The notes beneath the pieces were generated by a model. The model was not told where the DNA came from, did not search any database, and saw only the letters and a list, made by a program, of their open reading frames with translations. This document shows, one piece after another, positions 17,785-26,339 of a stretch of 64,000 nucleotides of DNA (the stretch's first letter is position 1; each line of letters begins with the position of its first letter). The DNA comes from Ferranicluibacter rubi (lineage in GTDB: Bacteria > Pseudomonadota > Alphaproteobacteria > Rhizobiales > Rhizobiaceae), in NCBI RefSeq assembly GCF_011603255.1, contig NZ_JAANCM010000007.1, positions 124,001 to 188,000 of the forward strand. The letters run 5' to 3'. The position numbers and the translations under genes are program-made.

Positions 17785-19047
17785 ATGGCTAGCATCGCAG
17801 TAATCGGAAGTGGTATATCTGGCGCATCGTGTGCCAGGCTGCTTAGAGACAACGGGCACAGTGTCGTCATATACGAGTCGAAGCCGCGGACTGGAGGGCT
17901 CGTGGCTTGCACAGAGGAAGAAGGGAACTTGTTTCACAGAGTAGGTGGGCACGTTTTTAATTCACATGATCCGCGTGTCTCGAGATGGTTCTGGTCGCTC
18001 TTTGACCGCGAGGCTGAGTTTATATTCGCGCGCCGTAATGCTGCTATTTATATCGGAGAGAGCTTTATTGGATATCCAATCGAAAATCATCTCTACCAAC
18101 TACCCAAAGACCAAGTATCAAAAATAATACCAGAGCTGCTCGAGGTTGCTCGAGAAAAGAAAAACTTGGGCAATACCCAAAATTTTTACGACTTTTTGCT
18201 AAGTACGTTTGGCCAGACACTCTGTGAAGAGTACTTTTTTCCATACAATACGAAAATTTGGAATGCTGATCTTCGAGAGATGCCGATGTCATGGTTGGCA
18301 GGTAAGCTGCCGATGCCAGACCTGGCGTCGATCTTGCATGCGAATGTTTTCCGCGCTGACGAGCAAAGTATGGTTCACTCAACGTTCTTCTATCCTAGAA
18401 CAGGTGGATCTCAATTTATTATCGATAAGATAATTTCCGATATTGAGGTAAAGTTTGAAAAATGCAGCTCTATTGTTCTAGGAGAGCGAACTTTAGTTAA
18501 CGGCTGTAGATATGACTCAGTCGTATACACCGGCGACATTCGAGATCTAAATTCGATTATTGAATTGACTGAGCTCAAAACCTTAAGTGCATCCCACTTT
18601 CCAAGTAACGGCACTACCACAGTGTTATGCTCGTGCGACAGCAATCCTTATTCTTGGGTGTACATTCCATCTATAAAGATACGCAGTCATAGAATGATCA
18701 TGACTGGGAACTTTTCTCCCAGCAACAACTCTGTCGCACTTGGCAACGGTCGCATTAGCTGCACAGTTGAGTTCGTTGGTAGATGCACTGAGGCCGAGGT
18801 GAGCGAGGCGCTATCGATGCTTCCATTCAACCCTAAGGCAATAAGCCTCAACTACGAAAGTAACTCCTACGTAATTCAGGCAAGCAATACGAGATCTGAA
18901 ATCGACAAGATACGTGAAGGTCTACGGGCTCGTAATGTTTGGCTTTGCGGGCGCTTTGCTGAGTGGGAATACTACAATATGGATGCTGCGATAGCCTCAG
19001 CAATGCATGTTGCTGACGAGGTCTGCGCAAGGGTTGGTAATGATTAA
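17785..19047 (+). CDS. UDP-galactopyranose mutase-like flavoprotein
   Basis: The 420-residue protein opens with an FAD-binding Rossmann fold ('IAVIGSGISGASCARLL', GxGxxG at 8-13, then 'VVIYESKPRTGG'). It continues with the mutase-like 'RVGGHVFNSHDPRV' (about 53-66) and 'FFPYNTKIWNADLREMP' (about 150-166), and a C-terminal FAD segment 'NVWLCGRFAEWEYYNMDAA'. These point to the Glf/protoporphyrinogen-oxidase-like group. If a true Glf it converts UDP-galactopyranose to UDP-galactofuranose. It is divergent from classical Glf, so another sugar or a different redox role is possible. Low GC and an 8-base overlap with the next gene suggest a transferred two-gene unit. Confidence 0.7.
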   Translation: MASIAVIGSGISGASCARLLRDNGHSVVIYESKPRTGGLVACTEEEGNLFHRVGGHVFNSHDPRVSRWFWSLFDREAEFIFARRNAAIYIGESFIGYPIENHLYQLPKDQVSKIIPELLEVAREKKNLGNTQNFYDFLLSTFGQTLCEEYFFPYNTKIWNADLREMPMSWLAGKLPMPDLASILHANVFRADEQSMVHSTFFYPRTGGSQFIIDKIISDIEVKFEKCSSIVLGERTLVNGCRYDSVVYTGDIRDLNSIIELTELKTLSASHFPSNGTTTVLCSCDSNPYSWVYIPSIKIRSHRMIMTGNFSPSNNSVALGNGRISCTVEFVGRCTEAEVSEALSMLPFNPKAISLNYESNSYVIQASNTRSEIDKIREGLRARNVWLCGRFAEWEYYNMDAAIASAMHVADEVCARVGND

Positions 19048-20275
19048 AGTTGATGTCGATCGTATATCTTATATTAGCTCCGACGGTGTAGAGCGGTGTA
19101 TTACTTCTCCGTGGAGTGATTGCGCAAATCCGCTCTATCCTTCCCGTGAGATGGAGGGCAACTGGATCTTTCTCGGTTGTTGCGCAACGGACGATGGCGC
19201 TGCAATTGACTTTATATCGCTTCGTGGCCTATCAGAACTCGCCCGATGGCGGATTGACGATGATGGCAATTACGTATCTCAACAACGTTTAAATGCTTCG
19301 GCAGCTGGGATCTTCGCTAAACGACCGATGTATTATCATATGGCGGATCCGTCTGAGGTTGCAAAGTTTGCGAGGAGGTTTTCGAATGATTACCAGATAT
19401 ACTGCGCCATAAAGTACATTATGGGCGATCCAGTATATGCCCAATCATATCTCGACACATACGCTCCTGGTGCTTATCATGCCACTAGAGACGATGAAGT
19501 TACTGGCGGTATCAAGTTATATGCAAATATTATATTCAATCATAATTACAGTCGCAATATCCCTGCGATAGACAAGTTATACGAGGGTCGCTTCTCAGCC
19601 GTAAATTATATATTGCCCAATGCTGCTCCGCAGTCTGAGAGATGCAGTCATTTTCCTGCAGGATCTTTCGCGTACCATACATTGATATATATGGCAGCTA
19701 TGAAGCTGCTAGGGGATGAGAGGTTTGATGAGTCGGGTTGGTACATGTTCTGCCAAGACGATGTTTACCTAAACAAAAACTTTTCTTGTTCAACTTTTTC
19801 AAAATTTGTTAACGGTGCTGAACCATGTGCGGCGTTCTATTGCGATGTCATTTCGACGCGATGGGACTACAATTCTAGTTGGGCATGGAACACTAGGGCT
19901 CTTGGTCGCATAAAGGATCCGCGAAGTTTTGAGCTTGGAAATGGTTTTGAAGGTTACAATGCTTTCTTTGATATCGAAGCGCTCTCATCTGCGGTGGGTG
20001 ATATATTTTTCGTTTCAGGAAAGTATCTTCGCGAGTTCTGCGAGATACTTGGAAACTATATATCAGAGGATGTTTTTCCTGAGATATCGATTCCGTCCTC
20101 TTTGAGCTCGCTTTGCTGCGTAACTGGGAGAAGTTTGGCTCGCTTTTCCGGCATGTATCTATGGGGTGATGAGAGAAGTGTATTAAATTCAGAGTATTTG
20201 TCTGATTTTGATACTGGCACGTCTTTGTTTATACACCCGGTCAAGCTTGATGTTGCCTCATCGTCGTCTAAGTAG
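19040..20275 (+). CDS. Unrecognised protein paired with the mutase-like gene, possible glycosyltransferase
   Basis: ATG 19040 overlaps the end of the previous gene by 8 bases. The 411-residue product has no signal peptide or membrane helix. I do not recognise a family. The segment 'HFPAGSFAYHTLIYMAAMKL' followed by 'GWYMFCQDDVYLNKNF' (about 203-255) resembles the acceptor-loop and DxD-type metal region of GT-A glycosyltransferases, which would fit a partner of a UDP-galactofuranose-type mutase. This is an inference from one motif and from context. The gene is low in GC, like the mutase-like gene and the large glycosyltransferase. Confidence 0.6.
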   Translation: MIKVDVDRISYISSDGVERCITSPWSDCANPLYPSREMEGNWIFLGCCATDDGAAIDFISLRGLSELARWRIDDDGNYVSQQRLNASAAGIFAKRPMYYHMADPSEVAKFARRFSNDYQIYCAIKYIMGDPVYAQSYLDTYAPGAYHATRDDEVTGGIKLYANIIFNHNYSRNIPAIDKLYEGRFSAVNYILPNAAPQSERCSHFPAGSFAYHTLIYMAAMKLLGDERFDESGWYMFCQDDVYLNKNFSCSTFSKFVNGAEPCAAFYCDVISTRWDYNSSWAWNTRALGRIKDPRSFELGNGFEGYNAFFDIEALSSAVGDIFFVSGKYLREFCEILGNYISEDVFPEISIPSSLSSLCCVTGRSLARFSGMYLWGDERSVLNSEYLSDFDTGTSLFIHPVKLDVASSSSK

Positions 20276-20456
20276 TTTCTCTCAGTCGCACTGGGCAGTA
20301 GATTAATAACGATCTGATAGAAATTTTTGCTGCCGCTAATTTGACGGCGGCGAGAACGTCCATAGGGGCTTTTGTCATAACGGGTTACGATGACTTTTGA
20401 GCTGTTTCAGTTTACTGAAGAAACGTAACCATCAGATTGTTACCGTGGGGAATGTC

Positions 20457-20464
20457 TCGACGCG
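20457..20464. repeat. Left 8-bp target duplication of the single-ORF IS66
   Basis: TCGACGCG lies directly before GTAATTACCC at 20465. The same TCGACGCG follows the opposite terminus at 21831-21838. Confidence 0.95.
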
Positions 20465-21830
20465 GTAATTACCCAGGGCTTGTTTCCCGCCGATTTCAGG
20501 CTGTGACGGTCTGAAGAATCGTCTTGAAGGTGTTGGCGCCGGGGCGCAGGCGCGCGGTATCGACGACGGTGCGGATGTCGGCCTCGCCTTTGGCGGCCCA
20601 CATGGCGCGATAGCCGTTCGTGACTTTCCGCTGGATGACGGCGGGGCGCAGAGATCGCTCGCAGGCATTGTTCGTCGGCTCGACCATGCCGGGGTGGAGT
20701 GCGAAGGTCAGAAGCTGATCGCGGGCTCGCCGGAACTTGTTCTGGATGGTTCGAGCGAAGTCGCAACCTGTCGATGTCGCTAGAATGGCCTCGAGACTTT
20801 TCGCAAGGGCTTTGCGCTTGGTGGCGATGGTCGATGTGGCGAGCGTGCCGATATCGTCGGCAAGGGCGAAGGCTCGTTTCAGCCAGAGCCGAAGCCGCGA
20901 CGGGAGCGCGTCCTCGCCGGCTTGTTCGGCATAGGCGACATCGCGGGCGAGATGGGCCAGGGAGGTCTGATGCGCCGCGCCATGGCCCTGCTGGGCCGAA
21001 TAGCGATCGGAACACCACACATCTGGGCGATGGCCGTACATCAGGGTCTCGACAACGACGGCGCCGCGTGTCGGAGCGGCTCGATGGACGACGGCCTCGC
21101 TACAGCGGAACACCCATTGATAGAAATTGCTCCCCTCGATCCGCACACCGGTTTCATCCGACGCCACAACACTGGCCCGGCGCAGGGAGGCGATGGCAGC
21201 ATCGCGCTCGGCGACGAATGTCCCTTGCGCCCGGCGCAGCATATTCATCAGGCCGCCCTGGCTGACGGTCAGTCCGAACAGGTCGGCGAGCGCACCTTGA
21301 AGCCGCTCGTAGGACAGTGCCTGGAAGGTCTTGAGATAGGTCGCCACAGCATGCAGCCGCGGTCCGAACGGCGTGCCCTTGGCCGCATCCGGAACGGGCG
21401 CGGCAACGAGCATGCCACAGGACGGACAGGATACCGCCAGACGCCGGTGCCGCTCGGCGAAGGGCTTGATCTGCGGCAACTCGACGGTCTCATGCTCGCT
21501 GACGACCGACACGGGAAGATCGTGTCCCAGAGCCGTTCCGCAGCACGCGCATTGATCGGGACGATGATCGACGACGCGATCGAAATCAGCGGCCATCGCC
21601 CGGCTGTGCCCTTCATGGCCAAGCTTGGCTCCGCCGGGCTTGGATCGTTCGCGCTGTTCCTTGCGGTCCGTCGACGGCGGCTTCGAGGACGTGCGCGACG
21701 TCTTCTCCGGACGCTGAATCTTCAGCACCAGATCGATCAGCTCCTCCTTCGTCAGACGTTGCAAATCACCGCGTTCCATACCGACAGGGATTCAGTGTTT
21801 CCACGCTTTGGCAAGGGGGTGGGTAATTAC
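20465..21830 (-). mobile_element. Single-gene IS66-family element (ISBst12-like)
   Basis: The terminal repeats are GTAATTACCC on the left and GGGTAATTAC on the right (21821-21830). They are flanked by the 8-bp direct repeat TCGACGCG, so both ends are exact. The 1366-bp element holds only the transposase gene. It sits inside IS-derived debris at 21839-23190. Confidence 0.93.
20496..21779 (-). CDS. IS66-family transposase, ISBst12 subgroup
   Basis: The 427-residue transposase lacks tnpA and tnpB partners, as in the ISBst12 group of IS66. It has a short basic N-terminus ('SSKPPSTDRKEQRERS'), a zinc motif ('CACCGTALG' with 'CPSCGM'), and the DDE core with 'VVASDETGVRIEG', 'YSAQQGHGAAHQTSLAHLAR' and 'PTNNACERSLRP'. 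The frame is intact and both inverted repeats are present, so the element may still move. Confidence 0.92.
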   Translation of the reverse strand: MERGDLQRLTKEELIDLVLKIQRPEKTSRTSSKPPSTDRKEQRERSKPGGAKLGHEGHSRAMAADFDRVVDHRPDQCACCGTALGHDLPVSVVSEHETVELPQIKPFAERHRRLAVSCPSCGMLVAAPVPDAAKGTPFGPRLHAVATYLKTFQALSYERLQGALADLFGLTVSQGGLMNMLRRAQGTFVAERDAAIASLRRASVVASDETGVRIEGSNFYQWVFRCSEAVVHRAAPTRGAVVVETLMYGHRPDVWCSDRYSAQQGHGAAHQTSLAHLARDVAYAEQAGEDALPSRLRLWLKRAFALADDIGTLATSTIATKRKALAKSLEAILATSTGCDFARTIQNKFRRARDQLLTFALHPGMVEPTNNACERSLRPAVIQRKVTNGYRAMWAAKGEADIRTVVDTARLRPGANTFKTILQTVTA

Positions 21831-21838
21831 TCGACGCG

Positions 21839-22041
21839 TGCTGAGATCTCTTCGCCGAGGACAAGCAATCGAGGAACTCCTGCCATTGCTTGGCTGACCG
21901 AAGCGCCTCAGTCAGCATCTGCCTGAGTTCGTTGATGCCATCGTCTGTCAGAGCGGGTGTGCTCTCGTCATCTCCGGTAACGACGCTGATGATGTTGCCA
22001 TATGCGCCTAACCGGTTCAGTTCTGCGTGGAAACCAACATC
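21839..22041 (-). pseudogene. Fragment related to the IS66 passenger gene, fused to IS3 orfA
   Basis: After the IS3 orfA segment ending 'RENRELRQAN' the same frame continues as 'ELNRLGAYGNIISVVTGDD', 'PALTDDGINELRQMLTEALR' and 'KQWQEFLDCL'. This resembles the small protein at 9855-10160 in pattern and spacing. It is cut on its far side by the single-ORF IS66 at 21830. The junction is a chimera made by recombination between IS fragments. Confidence 0.5.
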
Positions 22042-22249
22042 GTTGGCCTGACGAAGCTCGCGGTTCTCCCGCTCAAGAGCCTTCATCTTCTCAGCGACAT
22101 CGCTCGGCAGGCCTGCTCGTTTATCACTGTCGACCTCGGTCTTCTTGACCCACTTGTGCAGGGTGTGAGCTGGCTCGGGAAATTTGAACAGCCAGGATAA
22201 GTGGAGTTTCTGCCTGACTTCGGCTTAGATGCCGGGAACAGGAGAGAGC

Positions 22250-22561
22250 ATGACAAGACAACCGCGCCGGAACCATAGCCCGGCTTTCAAGGCAAAGGTG
22301 ATGCTCGCCGCCATCCGAGGCGAACAAACACTGGTGGAATTGTCCCAGCAGTTTGATGTGCACGCCAACCAAATCAAGCAATGGAAAGACCAACTCCTTG
22401 AGGGGGCGACAGGCGTTTTTGGAGATGAAGCCAAGGCGGAACCGGCGGGTCTAACCGTCGACGTCAAAACGCTGCACGCTAAAATCGGGGAGCTGACGCT
22501 AGAAAACGATTTTTTAGCCGGAGCGCTCGGCAAAGCGGGCTTGCTGGGCGGAAAAAAATGA
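22250..22561 (+). CDS. IS3-family OrfA
   Basis: The start is taken at ATG 22250 (MTRQPRRNHSPAFKAKV); ATG 22229 is in frame but outside the family start. The 103-residue HTH protein shows 'AAIRGEQTLVELSQQFDVHA' and 'IKQWKDQLLEGA', then a leucine-rich helix ('KIGELTLENDFLAGALGKAG'). Its end overlaps orfB by four bases (ATGA), the usual site of coupled or frameshifted translation in IS3 elements. Confidence 0.88.
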   Translation: MTRQPRRNHSPAFKAKVMLAAIRGEQTLVELSQQFDVHANQIKQWKDQLLEGATGVFGDEAKAEPAGLTVDVKTLHAKIGELTLENDFLAGALGKAGLLGGKK

Positions 22562-22936
22562 GCGACCGCAAGCACGAACTGTCGGTCGCACGCCAGGCGA
22601 AGCTTCTCGGCTTCAGCCGTGGCACGGTCTATTATCTACCTCGTCCAGTGCCCGACGGCGATCTTGCCCTGATGCGCCGGATTGACGAGTTGCATCTCGA
22701 CTACCCCTTTGCCGGAAGTCGGATGTTGCAAGGGCTCTTGAGAGGAGAAGGGCTGGAGACTGGGCGGCTGCACATCGCCACGCTGATGAGCCTATAAAAC
22801 AGTGTCCGAGGCCCGCGCTGGCATTAGCCGCTATCTGACATTTTACAATAGCCGACGCCCACATTCATCCCTTGACCGGCAGACGCCGGATCAGGCCTAC
22901 TTCAACGCGCTGGCACCGATGATGGTGGCGGCATAA
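22558..22936 (+). pseudogene. IS3-family orfB with internal deletion
   Basis: The 5' part (22558-22797) encodes 'MSDRKHELSVARQAKLLGFS' and 'HLDYPFAGSRMLQGLLRGEG', then stops. The C-terminal part follows directly in another frame (22799-22936): 'VSEARAGISRYLTFYNSRRP' and 'SSLDRQTPDQAYFN'. Most of the rve integrase core with its DDE residues is missing, a loss I estimate at roughly 500 bases from family length. The gene cannot make a working transposase. Confidence 0.9.
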
Positions 22937-23160
22937 TCGAGGCGGAAATCCACTTAACGAAACGCCCGAAACTGTTCAAACAAACCGAGCCACCTCTGTG
23001 GCTGGCGAGCAGCCGATCTTGGTAGCGATAGATGAAACGGCAGCCCACCGCGAAGGGTGCTCGGCCTCGTGATCCAGCACCATACGTATGGCACGGCTAC
23101 GGACTTCAGGTGAAAACTTGTTCGTTGTCTTGCCCATGATGGCTCCACTTTCTCAGAAAT

Positions 23161-23190
23161 TGGAGCCTCCGGCAAACCCGGTGCGGTTCA
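23161..23190. repeat. Terminal inverted repeat of the outer IS3 element
   Basis: The sequence read inward, TGAACCGCACCGGGTTTGCC followed by GGAGGCTCC, matches the terminal repeat style of rhizobial IS3 elements (TGAACCGC-CCGGG). It lies 24 bases upstream of the orfA start. The opposite terminus was not found. Confidence 0.75.
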
Positions 23191-23587
23191 CATGTCGCTG
23201 GTCCGGTTTCCCGGAGGGAAGCCGTGGCAACCCAAGCGGAGCAGGACCCTCTTTTCCAGCGAGCGTCACAGATACCAGCTTCTGGCAATCCGACCTACTC
23301 GATGACGCCGCAGTCCATGGTTCTTGCCATGACCGAAAATGGACCCGCGGTGCAGATCTTAGGAATAACGCCAATAGCTAGGACCGGCTCGACCAGCATG
23401 AGAACTCCAGCGCCTCTGTCCCCTTGTATTGCCTGCAGGTTTCTCCCGACCAGATTGCTCCCTTCTGGTGCTTTTTCGAGAGGCCAACGACACTCGGGCC
23501 CCTCGCCCAGTTAATTATGCCGTCCTCTCGACAAGACATCCTGCCTACCGTCATTGGTCAAGCAGCGCGCAAGACCTGTGCCCGCGT
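23191..23587. other. Intergenic stretch between IS debris and the cheW gene
   Basis: These 397 bases follow the end of the IS3 remnant and precede the stop of cheW. Several short open frames exist but none has a recognisable product or ribosome site. No hairpin with a U-run was seen. Confidence 0.35.
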
Positions 23588-24091
23588 TTACGCGACGTTG
23601 CGCTCCGGCAGGCCGTTCGTGGCGAGGATCGGTCCGCTGTCGCTGATGTCGCTGAACAACCGGGCAAGGTCGATGATGACGACAAAGCCGGTTTCGCGGC
23701 GGACGACACCGCGGATGTAGTCCGACCGCCAGCGTACGCCGATGTCGGGTGCCTGCTCGATGCTGTCGCGCCGGAAGGGGGTTACCTCGAACACCTTGTC
23801 GGCGACCAGCCCCAGCGCGAGGTCCTTCTCGCCCAAGGGAATGTCGAGCACCAGAATGCGGGTGTGGGGCGTGCGCACGGTGGGCGTCATGCCCAGCCGC
23901 AGGCGCAGGTCGATGATCGGTACGCCCTGACCGCGCACGTCGCGCAGGCCCATCAGGTAGTCGGGCCCGTGCGGGATCTTGAACGGGTCCTCGTGGTCCA
24001 GGATCTCCCGGACCACGGTGACGGGAACGGCAAACAGCTCTTCCCCGAGGCTGAAGGTGACGAACTGGGACTCCGCCGGCATATGGTCCAT
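23588..24091 (-). CDS. cheW: Chemotaxis coupling protein CheW
   Basis: The 167-residue protein starts at ATG 24091, two bases after the MCP stop; an upstream in-frame ATG (24157) lies inside the MCP gene. It is a single CheW domain: 'FVTFSLGEELFAVPVTVVRE', 'LRDVRGQGVPIIDLRLRLG', 'LGLVADKVFEVTPFRRD' and 'YIRGVVRRETGFVVIIDL'. CheW links chemoreceptors to the CheA kinase at the inner membrane face. No cheA is in the window, so it must couple to a kinase encoded elsewhere. Confidence 0.9.
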   Translation of the reverse strand: MDHMPAESQFVTFSLGEELFAVPVTVVREILDHEDPFKIPHGPDYLMGLRDVRGQGVPIIDLRLRLGMTPTVRTPHTRILVLDIPLGEKDLALGLVADKVFEVTPFRRDSIEQAPDIGVRWRSDYIRGVVRRETGFVVIIDLARLFSDISDSGPILATNGLPERNVA

Positions 24092-24092
24092 A

Positions 24093-25808
24093 TCAGGCGC
24101 TCTGCTTGAAGTCGGCGTCGTCGGCGTCCGGGCCGCCCATCGACATGTCCAGCGCAAAGCCCTTCACGCGGGCCTGCTGGGCAGAAACGCTCTGGCGGGG
24201 GGCGACGGCTGCCGGCTTGCGCGGGGCGGCGGCCGGGCGTGCGGTTGCCGTGTGATGGGCGGTGTGATGCGCGGACCGCTGGGGCGCGGCGGCGACCGGG
24301 GCCGGCTTGTGCGAGACGTTGTCCACCCGGAAGAAGGCGATGGAGGCCTGAAGCTCCTCGGCCTGGGCGGCCAATTCTTCGGATGTCGCCGACATCTGCT
24401 CGGAAGCACCGGCATTCTGCTGCGTCACCTTGTCGAGCTGCTGGATCGCCTCGTTGATCTGCGAGGCCCCGATGTCCTGCTCGCGGCAGGCAGCCGAGAT
24501 CTCGGCGATCAGTTCGGCCGTCTTGCGGATGTCGGGCACGAGGCGTCCGAGCATGTCGCCGGCTTCCGTCGCCACCTGCACCGTCTCGCCGGAGAGACCG
24601 CTGATTTCGGCAGCGGCCGCCTGGCTGCGTTCGGCCAGCTTGCGCACTTCGGAGGCAACGACCGCAAAGCCCTTGCCGTGTTCGCCGGCACGGGCCGCTT
24701 CCACGGCGGCGTTCAGCGCCAGCAGATCGGTCTGGCGGGCGATTTCCTGAACGATGGAGATCTTCTCGGCAATCGTGCGCATGGCGACGACGGCACGGGC
24801 AACCGCGGCTCCGCTGGCTTCTGCATCCTTGGACGACTGGCGGGCGATCTTCTCGGTCTGGGCGGCATTGTCGGCGTTCTGCTTGATGTTGGCCGCCATC
24901 TCTTCCATCGAAGCGGAGGCTTCCTCGGCGGACGAGGCCTGCTCGGTTGCGCCCTGGCTCAGCTGTTCGGAGCTCGAGGACAGCTCCTGGCTGCCCGAGG
25001 AGACGTTGTCGGAGGCCGACAGCGCATCGCCGACCACGCCGCGTAGGCGCTCGACCATGGCGTTGACGTGGGAGAGCATCTCGCCGATCTCGTCCTTCGA
25101 GCCGACGACGGCAAGCTGCGTCAGATCGCCTTCCGCTACGCTACGAACGGCCGTGGATGCGCGGGCCAGACCGCGGCTGATAGTGATGGAGATCCAGACG
25201 GCAGCACCGATCGCGATCAACGAGGCGACCGCGGCGAGGGCAATCATGACGGTGCGGGTTATGTCATAGAGGGTGTCTGCCGCATGATCGGCATCGGCAA
25301 GCTGCGACTTCGACAGGTCGACGAGTTCGGCCACGGAGGCGTCGATCACATTGGCAAGCTCGCGGCCCTCCGTGATCGAGATCCGCAGCGCCTGGTCCGC
25401 AGAACCAGATTCCATGAAGGTGTAGATGCGCCGGTTGACATCCTCAGCCTTCGCGGCGAGATCCTTGATCGCCATCCACTTTGGGCGGCCTTCCGCGCTG
25501 GCGATCGCCAGTGCCTTGCCGAGCGTCTCGTTCATGCGAACGAAGGCCTGGGTGCTCTTGGTATTGGCTGCGGCAAGTTCGGCCGGCGTGTTGGTGGTCA
25601 GCATGTTCTTCTGCTGACGGATGCCCTCAAGCTGCGCGATGTTGAGGCTCTGCGCGAACTCGAGCCGCGTGACCGGGCCGGCGAGAACATCACTCATCGA
25701 CTGATTGAGATTCGAAAGGCTGTACAGGGCATAGCCTGCGGTACCCACCATCAGAACGATGAGAAAGGTAAAGGCGGTGGCGAGCTTCATTTTCAGCGTG
25801 AAGGTCAT
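24093..25808 (-). CDS. Methyl-accepting chemotaxis protein
   Basis: The 571-residue receptor has a first membrane helix at about 8-30 ('[20 protein letters not shown]') and a four-helix-bundle sensor domain (about 35-185). A second helix follows at about 188-212 ('[20 protein letters not shown]'), then HAMP, then a long signalling coiled coil. The hairpin tip reads '[20 protein letters not shown]' and '[18 protein letters not shown]'. The C-terminal tail is Ala/Pro rich and carries no NWETF-type pentapeptide. It is flanked by cheW genes on both sides in one operon. The ligand is not evident. Confidence 0.93.
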   Translation of the reverse strand: MTFTLKMKLATAFTFLIVLMVGTAGYALYSLSNLNQSMSDVLAGPVTRLEFAQSLNIAQLEGIRQQKNMLTTNTPAELAAANTKSTQAFVRMNETLGKALAIASAEGRPKWMAIKDLAAKAEDVNRRIYTFMESGSADQALRISITEGRELANVIDASVAELVDLSKSQLADADHAADTLYDITRTVMIALAAVASLIAIGAAVWISITISRGLARASTAVRSVAEGDLTQLAVVGSKDEIGEMLSHVNAMVERLRGVVGDALSASDNVSSGSQELSSSSEQLSQGATEQASSAEEASASMEEMAANIKQNADNAAQTEKIARQSSKDAEASGAAVARAVVAMRTIAEKISIVQEIARQTDLLALNAAVEAARAGEHGKGFAVVASEVRKLAERSQAAAAEISGLSGETVQVATEAGDMLGRLVPDIRKTAELIAEISAACREQDIGASQINEAIQQLDKVTQQNAGASEQMSATSEELAAQAEELQASIAFFRVDNVSHKPAPVAAAPQRSAHHTAHHTATARPAAAPRKPAAVAPRQSVSAQQARVKGFALDMSMGGPDADDADFKQSA

Positions 25809-25853
25809 GGTTTCGATCCGATGCTGCAGATGGACGGAGGAGGAAGAGCGATC

Positions 25854-26339
25854 TTAGTGGGAGGCAAAGATCGTCTTGAGGTTTGGCACGATGACGAACT
25901 CGCCGTTTCGCTTGACGAGGCAGTCGATGAAATCCGCCCGCCAGCGCATGCCGACGCTCGGCGGTGCTTCGCTGGCAGCGCGAGAGAGGGTGGTGACCTC
26001 GTAGACCTTGTCGGTGCGGATGCCAACGAGGCAGGGCTCACCGTCGATGTCGAGTTGGACGACGATGATGCGGCTGTCGATGGACGCTGCGCCGGCCTCC
26101 ATGCCGAAGGCAAGGCGAATGTCGGCCAAGGGAATGACCTTGCCGCGAAAATTGACCACGCCGCCGAGATAGGCTTTGGCGCCGGGCACACGTGTTTCGG
26201 GTAGGAGGTCGAGGATTTCCTGCACCGTCATTGCCTCGATAGCGAAGGTCTCGCCATTGAGATTGAAGGTCAGTACGGACATCTCGTCCTGCCCGTTCCA
26301 CGTGGTTGAAACGTCGCTTCGGGTGACCTGCAGACTCAT
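25854..26339 (-). CDS. CheW-like coupling protein, first gene of the operon
   Basis: The start at ATG 26339 gives a 161-residue CheW domain protein: 'VLTFNLNGETFAIEAMTVQE', 'YLGGVVNFRGKVIPLADIRL', 'VGIRTDKVYEVTTLSR' and 'FIDCLVKRNGEFVIVPNL'. It precedes the MCP by 45 bases and is diverged from the CheW downstream of the MCP. Two different couplers around one receptor suggest a dedicated signalling array. It could differ in which kinase it recruits; that is inference. Confidence 0.88.
   Translation of the reverse strand: MSLQVTRSDVSTTWNGQDEMSVLTFNLNGETFAIEAMTVQEILDLLPETRVPGAKAYLGGVVNFRGKVIPLADIRLAFGMEAGAASIDSRIIVVQLDIDGEPCLVGIRTDKVYEVTTLSRAASEAPPSVGMRWRADFIDCLVKRNGEFVIVPNLKTIFASH

Larger units (their letters stand above)
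22175..22999 (+). mobile_element. IS3-family element with deleted orfB, inside another IS3 orfA
   Basis: The element has related ends: TGGCTCGGGAAATTTGAACAG near 22171 and, read inward, TGGCTCGGTTTGTTTGAACAG near 22992. Comparing the interrupted orfA on both sides suggests a short duplication, CTGG, at the junctions. It holds an intact orfA and an orfB with a large internal deletion, so it cannot move on its own. Boundaries may be off by a few bases. Confidence 0.75.
22042..23137 (-). pseudogene. IS3-family orfA, interrupted and chimeric
   Basis: ATG 23137 begins [20 protein letters not shown], the usual start of an IS3 orfA with its HTH. The gene is cut after 'IATKIGCSP' near 23000 by another IS3 element and resumes near 22174 as 'AHTLHKWVKKTEVDSDKRAG' and 'VAEKMKALERENRELRQAN' (leucine-zipper part). 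At 22042 it fuses to unrelated passenger-like sequence, so the end of orfA and all of orfB are lost. The IS3 terminus lies beyond the start, at about 23161-23190. Confidence 0.85.

Noticed and set aside
23191..23587. Possible extra IS remnant or RNA gene
   Set aside because: No terminal repeats, tRNA-like fold or coding match could be seen; left as unassigned intergenic DNA.
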